From Aequorivita aurantiaca (GTDB lineage: Bacteria; Bacteroidota; Bacteroidia; Flavobacteriales; Flavobacteriaceae): a stretch of DNA of 64,000 nucleotides. The DNA lies in contig NZ_JAUGQQ010000007.1 of assembly GCF_030410135.1 (NCBI RefSeq), forward strand, positions 46,089-110,088. The letters are read 5' to 3'. Below the pieces are notes generated by a model, which worked only from the letters and a program-made list of their open reading frames with translations, was not told where the DNA came from and did no database searches. A program made the translations under genes and the position numbers. Shown piece after piece: positions 8,046-15,917 of the stretch. How positions within the stretch are numbered: the first letter of the stretch is position 1; every line of letters begins with the position of its first letter.

Positions 8046-8783
8046 ATGTTCAGACATCAAGGCAGAAGCAGAACTTTAAAGCACAACCTGCGCATTGCTA
8101 TAATTTTGTCTTTCGTTGCCGGAATCGTAAATGTTACTGGCATTTTAGCCTTTAAACAACTTACAACCAATGTAACCGGTCATTTTGCTCTTTTTATTAA
8201 TGATGTCGCAAATTTCGAATTTTGGAAAGGAACAGTTTACTTCCTTTATATTTTTTCCTTTCTTTTCGGGTCCTTTTTTTCAAGTTTTGTAATCGAAAAA
8301 TTTAAGGAAAATCGAAAACCTAACGTTTTTGTTCTATTAACCATAATTGAATCTTTAATTCTATTTTCAATAGCAATCACAAGCAATTCCGAAGAAATAA
8401 AATATCCCGATGTAATTGTTTGTCTACTACTTTTCGCAATGGGTCTCCAAAACTCCTTCGTTACAAAAATTTCAAATGAAGTTGTCAGAACAACGCATCT
8501 AACGGGACTGTTCACCGATTTAGGAATTGAGCTATCGCACCTCTTCTTCCCTAAATCCCACCCTAATAGAGCTAAAATTAAATCCACTATAAAACTGCGA
8601 ATCTTTATAATTTGTTTTTTCTTTCTCGGTGGTATAGTGGGCGGATTTCTTTATTCCAGTCTCGACTTAAAACTGAATACGCTCATGTTCGGGGCAGGAA
8701 TTTTATTAACAAGTCTTTTTTATGACGATATGAGACATAAATTTATCCGAACAAAACGAAAATATAACCAAAGAAAAATATAG
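8046..8783 (+). CDS. DUF1275 (YoaK-like) membrane protein
   Basis: A 245-residue protein with about six membrane spans and the DUF1275 hallmarks: an N-terminal span with FVAGIVNVTGILAF, then TTNVTGHFALF. The mid segment is FAMGLQNSFVTKISNEVVRTTHLTGLFTDLGIEL (visible in pieces: GLQNSF, RTTHLTGL, TDLGIELS). The C-terminus is basic (RTKRKYNQRK). Transport has been suggested for the family but no substrate is known. It stands alone between the DUF1826-like and HutD genes. Confidence 0.9.
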   Translation: MFRHQGRSRTLKHNLRIAIILSFVAGIVNVTGILAFKQLTTNVTGHFALFINDVANFEFWKGTVYFLYIFSFLFGSFFSSFVIEKFKENRKPNVFVLLTIIESLILFSIAITSNSEEIKYPDVIVCLLLFAMGLQNSFVTKISNEVVRTTHLTGLFTDLGIELSHLFFPKSHPNRAKIKSTIKLRIFIICFFFLGGIVGGFLYSSLDLKLNTLMFGAGILLTSLFYDDMRHKFIRTKRKYNQRKI

Positions 8784-8829
8784 ATAACTCCGCTGTTTAT
8801 TATCTATTGAATATAAAATTTCCTCCCTC

Positions 8830-9408
8830 TTGAAAACCACGATTCTCTCGCCAGCACAATTCCTTACCAGTAAATGGTCGGGCGGAAGCAGTACCCAACT
8901 TTACATATACCCAGCAGACGCAACTTATGCCGAACGGAATTTTGAAATAAGAATAAGCACCGCGAAAGTGGAAGTTGAAACCTCAACGTTCACGGCCTTG
9001 CCAGGAGTGCACCGCAAGCTTATGATTTTGGAGGGAGAAATAAACATAACCCACGAAGGCCAATACAGCAAAAATCTAAAACCGTTCGAGGTAGATACAT
9101 TTTCCGGCGATTGGAAAACCACGGCCGTAGGCACCTGCATAGATTTTAATGTAATGACCACTGGCTCGCAGCAAAGCGAGTTATATCATATAGCAATGGA
9201 GGCAGGTAACAATTATGTTCTAAAACCAAAAGAAACCTGCAAGACTTTGTTTTTATTTCCAACTTCCGGTACTATGCAATTGCAACTTATGAATGAAAAT
9301 TATATTCTGAAAACTGGTAATTTGCTCATTATTGAAGACCTTAGCGTTTATTCAATTTATATCAATAATGCTGAAGCTTTGGGAGTTGTAATCGCAGAAG
9401 TATATTAA
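8830..9408 (+). CDS. HutD/Ves family cupin-like protein
   Basis: A 192-residue protein whose N-terminus fits the HutD/Ves family: WSGGSSTQLYIYP and then FEIRISTAKVE, with TFTALPGVHRKLMILEGE forming the cupin-like beta core. The start is a TTG at 8830; no in-frame ATG gives the conserved N-terminus, so this start is favoured. HutD is often linked to histidine utilisation, but no hut genes are nearby, so the link cannot be assumed. The 3' spacer carries a duplicated 51-bp repeat. Confidence 0.85.
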   Translation: MKTTILSPAQFLTSKWSGGSSTQLYIYPADATYAERNFEIRISTAKVEVETSTFTALPGVHRKLMILEGEINITHEGQYSKNLKPFEVDTFSGDWKTTAVGTCIDFNVMTTGSQQSELYHIAMEAGNNYVLKPKETCKTLFLFPTSGTMQLQLMNENYILKTGNLLIIEDLSVYSIYINNAEALGVVIAEVY

Positions 9409-9413
9409 TCATC

Positions 9414-9537
9414 CATATTTAAAAATTCACAAAAGGTCATGCTGAGCCTGTCGAAGCACACCTACGCTACTCACCAATTCACCCATCATATTTAAAAATT
9501 AACTAAACGTCATGCTGAGCCTGTCGAAGCACACCTA
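9414..9537. repeat. Imperfect direct repeat, two 51-bp copies, with TGCTTCGACAGGCTCAGCA core
   Basis: Two 51-bp copies (9414-9464 and 9487-9537, 73 bp apart) start with CATATTTAAAAATT and contain the same core. Read on the opposite strand the core is TGCTTCGACAGGCTCAGCA. The copies differ only in a few bases of the A-rich linker. They fill the gap between hutD and the ParDE promoter. Confidence 0.9.
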
Positions 9538-9553
9538 TTCAACATTTTATCCT

Positions 9554-9585
9554 TTTGCAAATATTACCAATTTTTGGTACATTTG
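9554..9585 (+). promoter_or_regulatory. Promoter of the ParDE-like operon
   Basis: TTTG at 9554-9557, a 20-bp spacer, then TACATTTG at 9578-9585: a near-perfect Bacteroidetes promoter. It lies 17 bp before the ATG at 9603 and decides that start over an upstream in-frame ATG at 9555, which lies inside the promoter. Confidence 0.75.
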
Positions 9586-9602
9586 AATCAAATAGAAATA
9601 AA

Positions 9603-9854
9603 ATGAGTAAAAACACATCAATATCACTCGGAAATTATTTTGACGAATTCGTTCAAAGCAGAATAAAGGAAGGTCGATTTAAAAATGTTAGCGAAGTTAT
9701 ACGCGCAGGATTAAGACTTTTAGAAGAAGAAGAAACTAAAGTAATTGCATTAAGATCCGCAATTCAAGATGGAATAGAGAGTGGAATTGCACACGATTTT
9801 GACCCGAAAAAACATCTCGAATCCTTGAAAAAGAAAAAAAACTTAAATGGCTAA
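9603..9854 (+). CDS. ParD-like antitoxin (ribbon-helix-helix)
   Basis: An 83-residue protein. Residues 5-40 are a ribbon-helix-helix DNA-binding unit of the ParD/CC2985 type (ISLGNYFDEFV, then GRFKNVSEVIRAGLRLLEEEE), and the charged C-terminus (HDFDPKKHLESLKKKK) is the part that wraps the toxin in this family. It overlaps the toxin gene by 8 bp. The operon is expected to be autorepressed through the promoter just upstream (family knowledge). Confidence 0.93.
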   Translation: MSKNTSISLGNYFDEFVQSRIKEGRFKNVSEVIRAGLRLLEEEETKVIALRSAIQDGIESGIAHDFDPKKHLESLKKKKNLNG

Positions 9855-10146
9855 GTTTGAATTAACGAATAAAGCTGTTGAGGATTTGTCCCAGATTTGG
9901 GATTATACTTTCGAAGTTTGGTCTGAAAATCAAGCCGACAAATATTACGAAATGCTAATTTCAAGCTGTCAAGAAATAGCTGAAAACCCAATTTTAGGGA
10001 AAAACTATGAGGGAATTATCCAAAGTCTATTCGCATTCAAAACAAATCGACATATTATTTTCTATCGAAAATTAAATGAAAACTATGTGGAAATAACCAG
10101 AATACTTCACGAAAGAATGGATTTAAAAAAAAGAATAACTGAATAA
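9847..10146 (+). CDS. ParE-like toxin (RelE/ParE fold)
   Basis: A 99-residue protein of the RelE/ParE superfamily: [20 protein letters not shown] at the start, the helical hairpin [20 protein letters not shown], and the C-terminal beta strands with [24 protein letters not shown]. The RILH-R/M-D ending is typical of ParE. ParE toxins generally target DNA gyrase, but some relatives act on other targets. It starts within the end of the antitoxin gene, so translation is coupled. Confidence 0.93.
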   Translation: MAKFELTNKAVEDLSQIWDYTFEVWSENQADKYYEMLISSCQEIAENPILGKNYEGIIQSLFAFKTNRHIIFYRKLNENYVEITRILHERMDLKKRITE

Positions 10147-10153
10147 TAAAACA

Positions 10154-11509
10154 ATGAACGAAATAATCTGCCCCAGTTGCAAAAAAGCCTTTAAAGTAGA
10201 CGAAGCCGGATTTGCCGATATCCTAAAGCAAGTCCGCGACCACGAATTTGAGCACGAACTAAAAAACCGCCTAAATCTCGCCGAAAAGGAAAAGGAAAGC
10301 GCCGTAAAACTCGCCGAGGCTAACATAAAAAACGCCTTGCAGGAACAACTTTCAAAAAAGGATAACGAACTCATCCAACTAAAAGCCAAAAGCAACAGCG
10401 AACTCGCCGAAAAACTCGCCGCCAAGGAAAGGGAAATAAGCGAGCTTAAATATCAAAACGAATGTACGCTTGCCGAAAAACTGGCAAAAAAGGAAGCCGA
10501 GATATCCCAGATGAAATCCAAAATCCAAAATGCCGAAATCGACAAAAAACTAACCGTAGGCGAAGCCATCCGCGCCATCGAAAAAGAACGCGACACCCTT
10601 GCCAGCGATCTTAAAATAAAGGAAACCGAAAAGCAATTGCTTGAAAAATCCATTCGCGAACAATTCTCAACCCAACTGATGGTAAAGGACGAAACCATCA
10701 AAATGAAGGATGATGAAATTGATAGGCTAAAGGACTTCAAGCAAAAGCTATCCACAAAAATGATTGGCGAAACCCTGGAACAACATTGCGAAGCCGAATT
10801 CAACAAACTGCGCGCCACCGCCTTCCAAAACGCCTATTTTGAAAAGGACAACGATGCCCGCGGCGGCAACAAAGGAGATTTCATTTATCGGGAATTCGAT
10901 GAAACTGGCAATGAAATCATTTCCATTATGTTCGAAATGAAAAATGAGAACGACGAGACCGCCACAAAAAAACGAAATGAAGATTTCTTCGCAAAACTGG
11001 ACAAGGACCGCTCAGATAAAAAATGCGAATACGCCGTGCTCGTTTCCTTACTGGAAGCGGACAATGAATTCTATAACACCGGCATAGTAGATGTATCGCA
11101 CCGCTGTAAAAAAATGTACGTGGTGCGGCCCCAATTTTTCATTCCCATTATCACCCTGCTTCGCAATGCGGCAATGAACTCCATGCAATACAAAGCAGAG
11201 CTCAGTTTAATAAAAAACCAAAATGTGGACATTACCAATTTTGAGGAAAAAATAAACACCTTTAAGGAAGGCTTTGCCCGCAATTATGATTTGGCCAGCA
11301 GGCAATTTAAAACCGCAATTGAGGAAATAGACAAAACAATGGATCATCTCCAAAAAACAAAGGACAGTCTGTTGGCATCCGTAAACAACCTACGCCTTGC
11401 CAATAATAAGGCGGAAGATTTGACTATTAAAAAACTCACCAGAGGCAACCCTACTATGACGGAGAAGTTTGAGGGGCTTTCGGGAAAGGGGAATAATTTG
11501 GACCTTTGA
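10154..11509 (+). CDS. DUF2130 coiled-coil protein
   Basis: A 451-residue protein. It starts with a short CPSC knuckle ([11 protein letters not shown], residues 5-15) and continues with a long, highly charged coiled coil (about 25-210, rich in A/E/K/L). It ends in the globular DUF2130 domain (about 215-425) with blocks [29 protein letters not shown] and [18 protein letters not shown]. The K/D/E arrangement (FEMKNE...D) resembles nuclease-like folds, but no catalytic site is established. It starts 8 bp after the ParE toxin gene, so it may be read from the same promoter. Confidence 0.9.
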   Translation: MNEIICPSCKKAFKVDEAGFADILKQVRDHEFEHELKNRLNLAEKEKESAVKLAEANIKNALQEQLSKKDNELIQLKAKSNSELAEKLAAKEREISELKYQNECTLAEKLAKKEAEISQMKSKIQNAEIDKKLTVGEAIRAIEKERDTLASDLKIKETEKQLLEKSIREQFSTQLMVKDETIKMKDDEIDRLKDFKQKLSTKMIGETLEQHCEAEFNKLRATAFQNAYFEKDNDARGGNKGDFIYREFDETGNEIISIMFEMKNENDETATKKRNEDFFAKLDKDRSDKKCEYAVLVSLLEADNEFYNTGIVDVSHRCKKMYVVRPQFFIPIITLLRNAAMNSMQYKAELSLIKNQNVDITNFEEKINTFKEGFARNYDLASRQFKTAIEEIDKTMDHLQKTKDSLLASVNNLRLANNKAEDLTIKKLTRGNPTMTEKFEGLSGKGNNLDL

Positions 11510-11605
11510 GGCTTTCCGTAAATGAGAAGTTTGAATTTTGATTAGATTTGATTTTTTTTAAATAAAAAACTAGATATATATTAGCAATAACATTAAAAAA
11601 TAGAA

Positions 11606-11950
11606 ATGATAATAAAATCTATATGGATTTCATACGATTTAGGAATTAAAGGAGATTATCCAAATCTATATGCTTGGCTTGATAATAATAATGCGAAAGA
11701 GGCGGGAAACAGTATTGCGTTCCTAAATTATCAATACAATGGAGGAGAAGAAGACCTTCTCGATATTTTAAAAGCAGATTTAACAAAATCCGTAAATTTT
11801 AAACCTGGTGATAGAGTTTATGTAATTAGAATGAGAACTGACAAAGGCATAAAAAAAGTCAGTGGAAAATTTATTATTGGAAATAGGAAAGCTACTCCTT
11901 GGGAAGGTTATGGTCAAAAAGGTGAGGATATAATAGACGGAGATGAATAA
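11606..11950 (+). CDS. Unknown small protein, partner of the PIN-domain gene
   Basis: A 114-residue protein of no family I can name. It starts with SIWISYDLGIKGDYPNLYAWLD and ends with KFIIGNRKATPWEGYGQKGE followed by an acidic tail. It has no signal peptide or membrane span, and looks alpha/beta. It overlaps the following PIN gene by 8 bp, the layout of antitoxin-toxin pairs, but it lacks any visible DNA-binding motif (no ribbon-helix-helix, AbrB or HTH), so an antitoxin role is only inferred. Base composition is distinctly A+T-rich, like the genes after it. Confidence 0.6.
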   Translation: MIIKSIWISYDLGIKGDYPNLYAWLDNNNAKEAGNSIAFLNYQYNGGEEDLLDILKADLTKSVNFKPGDRVYVIRMRTDKGIKKVSGKFIIGNRKATPWEGYGQKGEDIIDGDE

Positions 11951-12368
11951 TATAATTATTGATACTGGATATTGGTACGCTTTATTTGACTCAAGAGATA
12001 AATACCATATTGATGCTAATAATCTTTCTGAGTTTTTAGAACTTGGAAATGTATTAATCCCCTATCCAACACTCTATGAATCTTTAAATACACGTTTTTC
12101 AAAAAGAAGACAGTGGATGGAGGAATTTGAAAAAATAATCCAAAGAGGGAACGTTACTTTAGTTGATGATTCTGACTACAAAGACATTGCTCTCAATTTG
12201 ACATTTGAAACAATATTATTACAAAATAGACCAATTAGTTTAGTGGATACAATAATTAGAATAATGTTAGACGATAAAAATTTAAAAATCGATTACCTTC
12301 TAAGTTTCAACTTAAATGATTTTTTTGATGTCTGTCAAAGAAGGAGAATTCAAGTTCTTAACAACTAA
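11943..12368 (+). CDS. PIN-domain ribonuclease-like toxin candidate
   Basis: A 141-residue protein with a PIN-like arrangement: IIIDTGYWYALFDSRDKYH at the start (Asp7), YPTLYESL (Glu46), ISLVDTIIR (Asp102) and FNLNDFFDVC (Asn124/Asp126). These four acidic or amide positions match the metal-binding set of PIN nucleases (VapC-like, usually RNA cleaving). It overlaps an unfamiliar 114-residue gene by 8 bp. VapB is not the partner type here, so the pair may be a variant toxin-antitoxin module or a single-purpose nuclease with a helper. Confidence 0.75.
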   Translation: MNNIIIDTGYWYALFDSRDKYHIDANNLSEFLELGNVLIPYPTLYESLNTRFSKRRQWMEEFEKIIQRGNVTLVDDSDYKDIALNLTFETILLQNRPISLVDTIIRIMLDDKNLKIDYLLSFNLNDFFDVCQRRRIQVLNN

Positions 12369-12506
12369 AATACTTTTAATAACACCAAATATAATTTTTT
12401 GCTAATCCATACCAAGTAATAAAAATTCCCGCGGACTTAATAATTTTAATAGAAAGTTTAAAATATCCTTATACATAAAAGCTGAGGTTAATAAGAAAAA
12501 TAATAA

Positions 12507-13595
12507 ATGACGATTAAAAATAGTTCAGAAATTAATGCGGGAGTTCATGCCAATATTGGAATGGATTTTCAAAAGAATTGCACTATTTACTTATTTCTTG
12601 AAAAATATAATCTTTTAAAAAATCAAAGATATTTTATTGTTTTAGAACACCTCGAAGATATTGTATTTGGATTTTTAGAAAATGAAACCGAGCTTTCAAA
12701 AATTGAAACGTATCAAGCAAAAAAGTCATCTAAAAAATGGACAAGTGGAAATATTCTTGAAATAATAAAAAAAATTGCTGAAACTAGTCAGTCAATTCTT
12801 AATGACCCACATCCTAAAACCTCAACATTTAATCAAGAAAACTATTTTGCTACAAACAATACGATAGAATTAAAATCTACAGTTAAAAAACAAGATTTTA
12901 CTTGTACTGTTAATGAAGCAACACAAGTCTACAATTACAAAGACCTTGATCAGAATATAAAAGACAAAATTCTTAAAGGGAATAAAAATGTAACTTTTGA
13001 CAAAGAAAATGAAGAAAATTTTGAAACCTTAAAATTTCGATTCATTGACTTAAATAGAACATCACAATCCCAATTAGACCTTTTAAACGGAATGTTCATT
13101 TCAGTTTTTGGAGATAGTATTGCTGACCATAAGGCCGCTCTATATTCATTTTATTATGAATTAAAAACAATCGAAAGCAGACTTAATCAAGGTAATATTG
13201 CAAAATTAAGCGACAACAAAAAAAGAATTGAGTCATATGAAATTGAAAATATTTTAAATATTCTTACAACTAAGAAATTAGCATTTGACTTTTGGAGGGA
13301 TAAAGGAGACGAAATTCGCCAAGAATTAAATATCAATCTTTTTGAGGCAACCACTTTTGAATTACATTATCACAACAGCTTTGATAAATTCAAGGATATA
13401 AACGAGAGTGAACATCAAAAGATTTTTCATTTTGTAGAAAAAAATAAACAAATTTTCAAAAACCATTCTACCGATAAAGGTTGTATGACTGATTTTATTA
13501 ACACCTTTAATAAAGAAAAGTCTTCCACATTATCGAGTCTACAGCTCCAAGCCACAATTGTGGCAGCATATATTGAAATTAAAAATACACTATGA
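12507..13595 (+). CDS. Cap4/DUF4297-like nuclease, probable Lamassu/ABC-3C effector
   Basis: A 362-residue protein. The N-terminal part (about 10-110) carries a restriction-like PD-(D/E)xK layout of the DUF4297/Cap4 type: GMDFQKN with F21-Q22, then IVLEHLEDIVF (Glu47, Glu50, Asp51) and IETYQAKK (Gln70-x-Lys72). The rest (about 150-360) is helical and has no motif I recognise; in Lamassu LmuA-type and ABC-three-component effectors this part contacts the ATPase. The next gene, an SMC-like ATPase, overlaps by 4 bp (ATGA). Together they look like a two-gene antiphage module that degrades DNA on activation (inference from family). Very A+T-rich. Confidence 0.75.
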   Translation: MTIKNSSEINAGVHANIGMDFQKNCTIYLFLEKYNLLKNQRYFIVLEHLEDIVFGFLENETELSKIETYQAKKSSKKWTSGNILEIIKKIAETSQSILNDPHPKTSTFNQENYFATNNTIELKSTVKKQDFTCTVNEATQVYNYKDLDQNIKDKILKGNKNVTFDKENEENFETLKFRFIDLNRTSQSQLDLLNGMFISVFGDSIADHKAALYSFYYELKTIESRLNQGNIAKLSDNKKRIESYEIENILNILTTKKLAFDFWRDKGDEIRQELNINLFEATTFELHYHNSFDKFKDINESEHQKIFHFVEKNKQIFKNHSTDKGCMTDFINTFNKEKSSTLSSLQLQATIVAAYIEIKNTL

Positions 13596-15322
13596 ATTTA
13601 AAACTACATATAGATAGTGTTTTAATACACAGCGAAGAGAACAACAAATTCTTTTTTACGGAATTTAAGGATAAATTAAATGTGATTTATGGCAAAAACA
13701 CTTCGGGGAAAAGTACATTAATTCAGTTAATTTTATTTGCATTCGGTATAAATGACAATAAAATAAAATTGTCGGAAATTTTATCAGAAAACATCTTTGT
13801 TCGTATTGACTGTTCCATAAAAAGTGATCAAGAAATGGAAAAATATGTTTTTGTTAGACAAGATGAAACACTTTTAATTAAAGATAAAAACAATAAAGTT
13901 ATCAGGTTTAATGGAATTAGTGCAGACCAATCAGCAGAACACGTCAAATTAAAGAAATATTTCAATGAATTATTTGATTTTAATCTTCAATTAGAATCAA
14001 ATTCAGGAATTGATGAGGCACCAATTGAAACAATTTTTCTTCCATATTATGTATCACAAGAAGTTGGTTGGGTATATCTTAGAAAGTCATTTAGTAATTT
14101 GAATTACTATAAAAACTTCAAAGAAGATTTTTTAGATTACTATTTAGGCATAGAAAATGTCTTTGATAGAGAAGAAAAAAGACGAATTGAAAAAGAAGTA
14201 AGTAAAGTACAACAGCAGATTCGATTTTATAAGGATGTTGAAAAGGACAATCAAGACTTAAAATTAGCAAATGTTATAGACGAAACCTTAAAAGGTAGGG
14301 CGAATACACTAATTGCAGATATTTCTGAAAGAAAAAATAGATTATTAGAATTAGAAAAATTATATGTAGATAATTCAAATAAATTAACATTTTATAATCA
14401 AAGATTATCAGTAGTTTCTAAAGTTAATCGAAATCATAAAAATCAAGAACCAGGTAAAGATAGTTGTCCTACTTGTACTCAAATTTTACCATCGAATATA
14501 GATGATGTGTACTCATTTTTTCAAGAAGAAAATGACACGTTATCCCTGAAAAAAGATTTGAATGAAAAAATAAAGAAAATGCAGTCTTCTTTAAATTCAT
14601 TAAATAAAAAAATCGAGGAGGATAGAGCCAAGATTGGTTCTACTTTTAAGACATTTAATAAATATTCAGAAAATGATATTACTCTTGAAAGCTATATAGA
14701 AAGCAAAGCAAATACTCAACTTTTAGAAAATCTAATTAAACAAATTGGACAACTAACGATTGATTTAAATCACAAGAAAGAGGAGTTAAAAAAATATAAA
14801 ACTGATGATGATATAAATTTCGATAGAACCAAAAAGAGTAATATTTTCAAAAGTAAATATTTTACTTTTAACAGTGAGTTAGGTTTACCAGCACTAAAAG
14901 ATGAGAGGTTTTATAAACTATATGAAATTTCTTCATTTCCATTTCAAGGTGTTGAACTTCACAAAGCAGTTTTAAGTTATCACTTTGCTTTCAATTATCT
15001 TCTTACACAAACAACTGACATTCATAGGCTTCCTTTCATTTTAGATAGCGTGTTCAAAGAAGATATAGATGGAGGTAATAGAATTAAAATCTTGAAATTT
15101 ATTACTAACAATTATCCAACAGATACTCAAACTATATTATCAATTGCGGACGATAAAAATCAAGATTCCAGAATAAAAGAATACAAAAGAGATATATTCA
15201 AAGAAAAAGCTCATCTAATTTGTATAGGAAATGGAGAGGAAGAAAAAGCATTGTTAAAAGAGAATGATAACTCACAAAAAAGTATGATTGAAGAAACTTT
15301 TGAAATAATAGAAAGTATATAA
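13592..15322 (+). CDS. SMC/Rad50-like ATPase with zinc-hook motif (LmuB-like)
   Basis: A 576-residue ATPase. Walker A is GKNTSGKS (34-41), a Q-loop-like glutamine is Gln156, and the two coiled-coil arms (about 190-285 and 310-405) are joined by a CPTC zinc-hook motif (Cys292, Cys295). The C-terminal lobe has an ABC-signature-like segment (FQGVELHKAVLSY, about 451-463) and Walker B FILDSVF (Asp485). The residue after the Walker B aspartate is Ser, not the usual catalytic Glu; serine there is also seen in other short Rad50-like defence ATPases. It is coupled to the nuclease gene and ends just before a hairpin repeat at 15337. Confidence 0.82.
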   Translation: MNLKLHIDSVLIHSEENNKFFFTEFKDKLNVIYGKNTSGKSTLIQLILFAFGINDNKIKLSEILSENIFVRIDCSIKSDQEMEKYVFVRQDETLLIKDKNNKVIRFNGISADQSAEHVKLKKYFNELFDFNLQLESNSGIDEAPIETIFLPYYVSQEVGWVYLRKSFSNLNYYKNFKEDFLDYYLGIENVFDREEKRRIEKEVSKVQQQIRFYKDVEKDNQDLKLANVIDETLKGRANTLIADISERKNRLLELEKLYVDNSNKLTFYNQRLSVVSKVNRNHKNQEPGKDSCPTCTQILPSNIDDVYSFFQEENDTLSLKKDLNEKIKKMQSSLNSLNKKIEEDRAKIGSTFKTFNKYSENDITLESYIESKANTQLLENLIKQIGQLTIDLNHKKEELKKYKTDDDINFDRTKKSNIFKSKYFTFNSELGLPALKDERFYKLYEISSFPFQGVELHKAVLSYHFAFNYLLTQTTDIHRLPFILDSVFKEDIDGGNRIKILKFITNNYPTDTQTILSIADDKNQDSRIKEYKRDIFKEKAHLICIGNGEEEKALLKENDNSQKSMIEETFEIIESI

Positions 15323-15336
15323 GTAATAATACTAAT

Positions 15337-15363
15337 AGCTGGCGCGTGTTTGCAATGCGTGTC
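15337..15363. repeat. Hairpin repeat element (GCTGGCGCG type) after the nuclease/ATPase pair
   Basis: AGCTGGCGCG opens the element and TGCGTGTC closes it. GGCGCG at 15341-15346 can pair with CGTGTC at 15358-15363 with two G-T wobbles, leaving an 11-nt loop. The GCTGGCGCG start is the same as that of the hairpin repeat at 25.37 kb, so it is probably a relative of that family. Confidence 0.55.
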
Positions 15364-15460
15364 ATTCACCCTAAACCCCAACAACCTCCCCCAAAAACCC
15401 ATCAATCAAATCCGCAGGATGCCTAGAAGCAACAACTGGAAACTCTAACAATCACACACA

Positions 15461-15724
15461 AGCCATTTCAACTTCCGCACGAAGCATTCCACCTCCCGCA
15501 CGAAGCATTTCATCTCCCGCACGAGCCATTTCACCTCCCGCACGAAGCATTTCATCTCCCGCACGAACCATTTCATCTCCCGCACAACACATTTCACCTC
15601 CCGCACGAAGCATTTCATCTCCCGCACGAGCCATTTCATCTCCCGCACGAATCATTACAACTCTCGCACGAGGCATTTCATCTCCCGCACGAGCCATTTC
15701 ATCTCCCGCACGAAGCATTACAAC
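15461..15724. repeat. 21-bp tandem array, about 12.6 copies
   Basis: Twelve full 21-bp units and one partial unit follow each other without spacers (15461, 15482, 15503 and so on to 15713). Each holds CATTTCA or a variant, then CTCCCGCACG, and the variable part is the 2-3 bases before CAT (AAG, AGC, AAC, AAT, AGG). The array fills much of the 595-bp gene-free stretch 15323-15917. The rest of that stretch holds the hairpin at 15337, short ATTCATT-like repeats near 15750-15795, and no gene that I can support. Confidence 0.93.
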
Positions 15725-15917
15725 AACCATATTGTCAATTGATAATTGCTCATTATTCATTATTATTTGCTCATTGCCCATTGTTAATTATTCATTGTTA
15801 GAACTTTAGCGCAAAAAAAATTTTGAAAATCCACAAAAGCGTTTTACATTTAAAAACTCCCTAGAATTAATTTCCACAACTAACATTTTAATACTAACAA
15901 CTAAAAACCAAAACACC

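Noticed and set aside
15445..15781. Two leftward open frames (67 and 109 codons) across the 21-bp array
   Set aside because: They are a by-product of a 21-bp period with no stop codon in the unit; the peptides are simple seven-residue repeats, and there is no promoter or conserved end.
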